The notes under the pieces were generated by a model. That model made no database searches. It saw only the letters and a list, made by a program, of their open reading frames with translations, and had not been told where the DNA came from. From Candidatus Aminicenantota bacterium (GTDB taxonomy: Bacteria > Acidobacteriota > Aminicenantia > S016-38), in contig JAGHBF010000135.1 of the NCBI GenBank assembly GCA_021161165.1, forward strand, positions 1 through 8,055: 8,055 nucleotides of DNA. Direction: 5' to 3'. Position 1 is the stretch's first letter. Each line of letters begins with the position of its first letter. The position numbers and the translations under genes were made by a program. Positions 6,401 to 8,055 of this stretch are shown piece after piece.

Positions 6401-6478
6401 TTAAACATTCGGAAAAATTATTACCGCTAAAATTCCCCCACCCAAAAGAAGCACAATCAATTTAACAATTGTGAACAC
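6401..6478 (-). CDS. Small single-pass membrane protein ORF (25 residues)
   Basis: A GTG start is preceded by GGGGGAG (6490-6484 on the minus strand), 5 nt away, the strongest Shine-Dalgarno-like sequence in the divergent region. The product is 25 residues: MFTIVKLIVLLL, then GGGILAVIIFPNV. It is almost wholly one hydrophobic helix, with a lysine near the N-terminus. It lies on the same strand as luxE, whose ATG is 120 bp downstream. I do not recognise a family. The frame may continue after a one-base frameshift (see the segment at 6321-6400), giving a 52-residue protein. It could be a small envelope protein of the luxE operon, the remnant of one, or a chance frame; the ribosome binding site favours translation. 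Confidence 0.42.
   Translation of the reverse strand: MFTIVKLIVLLLGGGILAVIIFPNV
6462..6475. promoter_or_regulatory. Imperfect 14-bp palindrome in the divergent region
   Basis: ttaacaattgtgaa pairs at 6 of 7 positions about its centre (6468/6469). It lies about 20 bp upstream of the -35 of the ligase gene and within the first codons of the small ORF. A binding site for a regulator of the divergent genes is possible. AT-rich palindromes of this size also arise by chance. Confidence 0.22.
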
Positions 6479-6496
6479 ACGTTCTCCCCCTCATTT

Positions 6497-6525
6497 TTCA
6501 AAATTACATCAGTAACTGTTAAAAT
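6497..6525 (+). promoter_or_regulatory. Promoter of the O-antigen ligase-like gene
   Basis: TTCAAA (6497-6502), a 17-nt spacer and TAAAAT (6520-6525) with an extended -10 TG at 6517-6518 make a good sigma-70-type promoter. The -10 ends 7 nt before the ATG at 6533, so the predicted transcript starts at about 6532, leaving essentially no leader. No Shine-Dalgarno site precedes the ATG, which agrees with a leaderless message. Confidence 0.5.
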
Positions 6526-6532
6526 TACTTTT

Positions 6533-8055
6533 ATGGTAGCGCTCTCCTATCTTTCAATAATTTTGTTATTGCTTACGACTTCAAGGGTCGGAAGCTTCTG
6601 GCTTTCATTTTTATTATTTATTCTTGGGTTACTGCTTTCCCTGGCCAAAAGGGAACGGGCATATATTTTTGCGTTCTTGCTTCCAATAGTTAATGCTCTT
6701 CCCTTTTTTATTAAATCGGGTCTCCCATACAATTATTTTGCCCCTTCCCTCTTTTTACTCGCTGGCCTATTTCTGGGAACTATTCCCTCGTGGAAAAACT
6801 TTAAACTACCTCCGGCTTATGGACCTTTTCTGCTATTTTTATGGACTTCTGCGTTTTTCTTGCTTCTCCGATGGTCCAATATTTCCCTATCCAAACTTGC
6901 CTTTTTGAAAGACACTCCTGTAACAACAGGTGGTCCCAGATTATCTTTCGGAATTTTCTTTCCCTTCATTACCCTTGCTTTATATTCCGTGGGGTTCCTC
7001 GCATTCTATTTATTTGAAAGCATAAATTTTAAAAAAGCTTTAAAATTTATTTCCGGGGGTATATTTATATCAACACTTATTGGCCTTCTTCAATGGGCAG
7101 GATTCAAATTCATGACTCCCATAGCAGGATGGGAAAATAATATAAGATTTAATGGAACCTTCTCTGACCCTAATGCAGCAGGAACATTTTCAGGAATAAT
7201 CTTTGCACTTATTGTCTTTTATATAGAAGACAAAAAGGACATTTCCTTTGCAATTCCACCACTCCTTATGATACTCCTTTCAAACTCAAAAACAGGGTTG
7301 ATTTTCGTGTTTATTTCATTGGTTTTTATTCTCTTTTCAGGAAGGGTAAGCAAAAAGCTGAGGGTTATTATCATTTTATCAACCCTGCTCTTATCTATAC
7401 CCTTTTTTCCACATTTAAAGAGGCGACTCGAAAAGAATTATAATGCTATTTTTAAATGGAAAAGAAAGAATCTTGATTTCGCTTTAACAGGAAGAATAAA
7501 ACTTACAAAGATGGCCTTAACAGGAATCAAAGAATTTCCGATATCAGGAATAGGAGCGGGAAATTTTCTCTTTTATTCCAAATATAAATTTGGACGCTCC
7601 TTTGATATAGTTCCTTCTGTTTATCTTTCCAACACTGTAGAAAACGGAATAACAGGAGGTCTTTTCTTCCTTCTCTTCTTATTACCTTTTGCTGCTGGAA
7701 GAGCTTCTCCTCAGAGAAACGTTTTTTATTTAATTCTTTTTGTTTTTCTCTTCAATAATGGAATATGGAATCCCGAAGTTATGATTATTTTCTGGATTGT
7801 ACTCGCAGGGATAAAACCAACAAAATTGAAATTGCCTCTGAAGTTCGTTATCCCTGCATTTTTACTGTTTATTGCTGGAGAAATTTTCAGCTTTAATTCC
7901 CTTCACCCCGCAACCTGGTCAATTAAAAAGGGAACTTATTACGATTACGGATTTCATCAGCTTGAAAACAACTACCGCTGGACCTCACAAAAAGCAGGTC
8001 TGTATAAAGCTTTCAAGGGAGAAATAATAACTCTGGAAACAGGTTTCCCATTTGA
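6533..8055 (+). CDS. Wzy/WaaL-like O-antigen ligase or polymerase (3' end outside window)
   Basis: The frame is open from ATG 6533 to the window end, giving 507 residues without a stop; an in-frame stop lies upstream at 6428-6430. There are about ten or more hydrophobic helices. Family landmarks are RFNGTFSDPNAAGTFSGI (205-222), NSKTG (251-255), LTGRIKLTKMALTGIKEFPI (319-338) followed by SGIGAGNF, and YLSNTVENGITGGLFF (364-379). These fit the O-antigen ligase/polymerase family (Wzy_C-like), which joins or polymerises lipid-linked glycans at the outer face of the membrane. After the last helix (about 436-449) a further domain starts, with WSIKKGTYYDYGFHQLE (462-478) and RWTSQKA (482-488). This seems to be an extracytoplasmic add-on and is cut by the window edge. 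Ligase and polymerase cannot be told apart here. It is divergent from luxE and has its own promoter. Confidence 0.78.
   Translation, partial: MVALSYLSIILLLLTTSRVGSFWLSFLLFILGLLLSLAKRERAYIFAFLLPIVNALPFFIKSGLPYNYFAPSLFLLAGLFLGTIPSWKNFKLPPAYGPFLLFLWTSAFFLLLRWSNISLSKLAFLKDTPVTTGGPRLSFGIFFPFITLALYSVGFLAFYLFESINFKKALKFISGGIFISTLIGLLQWAGFKFMTPIAGWENNIRFNGTFSDPNAAGTFSGIIFALIVFYIEDKKDISFAIPPLLMILLSNSKTGLIFVFISLVFILFSGRVSKKLRVIIILSTLLLSIPFFPHLKRRLEKNYNAIFKWKRKNLDFALTGRIKLTKMALTGIKEFPISGIGAGNFLFYSKYKFGRSFDIVPSVYLSNTVENGITGGLFFLLFLLPFAAGRASPQRNVFYLILFVFLFNNGIWNPEVMIIFWIVLAGIKPTKLKLPLKFVIPAFLLFIAGEIFSFNSLHPATWSIKKGTYYDYGFHQLENNYRWTSQKAGLYKAFKGEIITLETGFPF

Noticed and set aside
6281..6532. tRNA, small RNA or CRISPR repeats in the only intergenic region
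   Set aside because: No cloverleaf, no regularly spaced repeats and no long structured segment were seen on either strand.
6547..6732. Minus-strand frame of 61 codons
   Set aside because: It lies opposite the long ligase/polymerase frame, which has clear family motifs; no ribosome binding site or protein-like features support it.

Overview
The window comes from an AT-rich genome. Its proteins are rich in Lys, Ile, Glu and Phe, and it uses Shine-Dalgarno sites in places. It looks bacterial, possibly an uncultured or thermophilic lineage, but nothing in the sequence fixes the taxon. Gene density is high, with overlapping stops and starts, and the theme is the cell envelope and lipids.

Layout. 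(1) Positions 1-1906, plus strand: the 3' part of a multi-membrane-segment GT-C-type glycosyltransferase overlaps (ATGA) a membrane-anchored calcineurin-type metallophosphoesterase. The latter ends in a perfect 18-bp tandem duplication. (2) Positions 1903-6280, minus strand, is a four-gene operon in the order LuxE-like acyl-protein synthetase, compact LuxC-like acyl-CoA reductase, YghO-like GNAT protein, and alkaline-phosphatase-superfamily phosphodiesterase/phosphatase. The operon converges on the first pair so tightly that the two stop codons overlap. (3) Positions 6281-6532 is a 252-bp divergent intergenic region. It holds two likely promoters, a 10-bp inverted repeat around the luxE start, and a probable small membrane-protein ORF on the minus strand that may be the 5' part of a frameshifted 52-residue gene. 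(4) From 6533 to the window end, plus strand: a long open frame for a Wzy/WaaL-like O-antigen ligase/polymerase that runs off the window.

How the genes may work together. LuxE and LuxC are two parts of the fatty-acid reductase complex, which makes fatty aldehyde. No luciferase (luxA/B) or thioesterase (luxD) gene is present here. The pair is instead coupled to a GNAT protein and a phosphate/phosphodiester hydrolase and sits between envelope-glycan genes. My inference is a pathway that makes or uses a fatty aldehyde or acyl group for an unusual envelope lipid, not bioluminescence. The most noteworthy regulatory signal is that both divergent genes (luxE and the ligase) lack a Shine-Dalgarno site and have a -10 hexamer exactly 7 nt before the ATG, which suggests leaderless transcripts.
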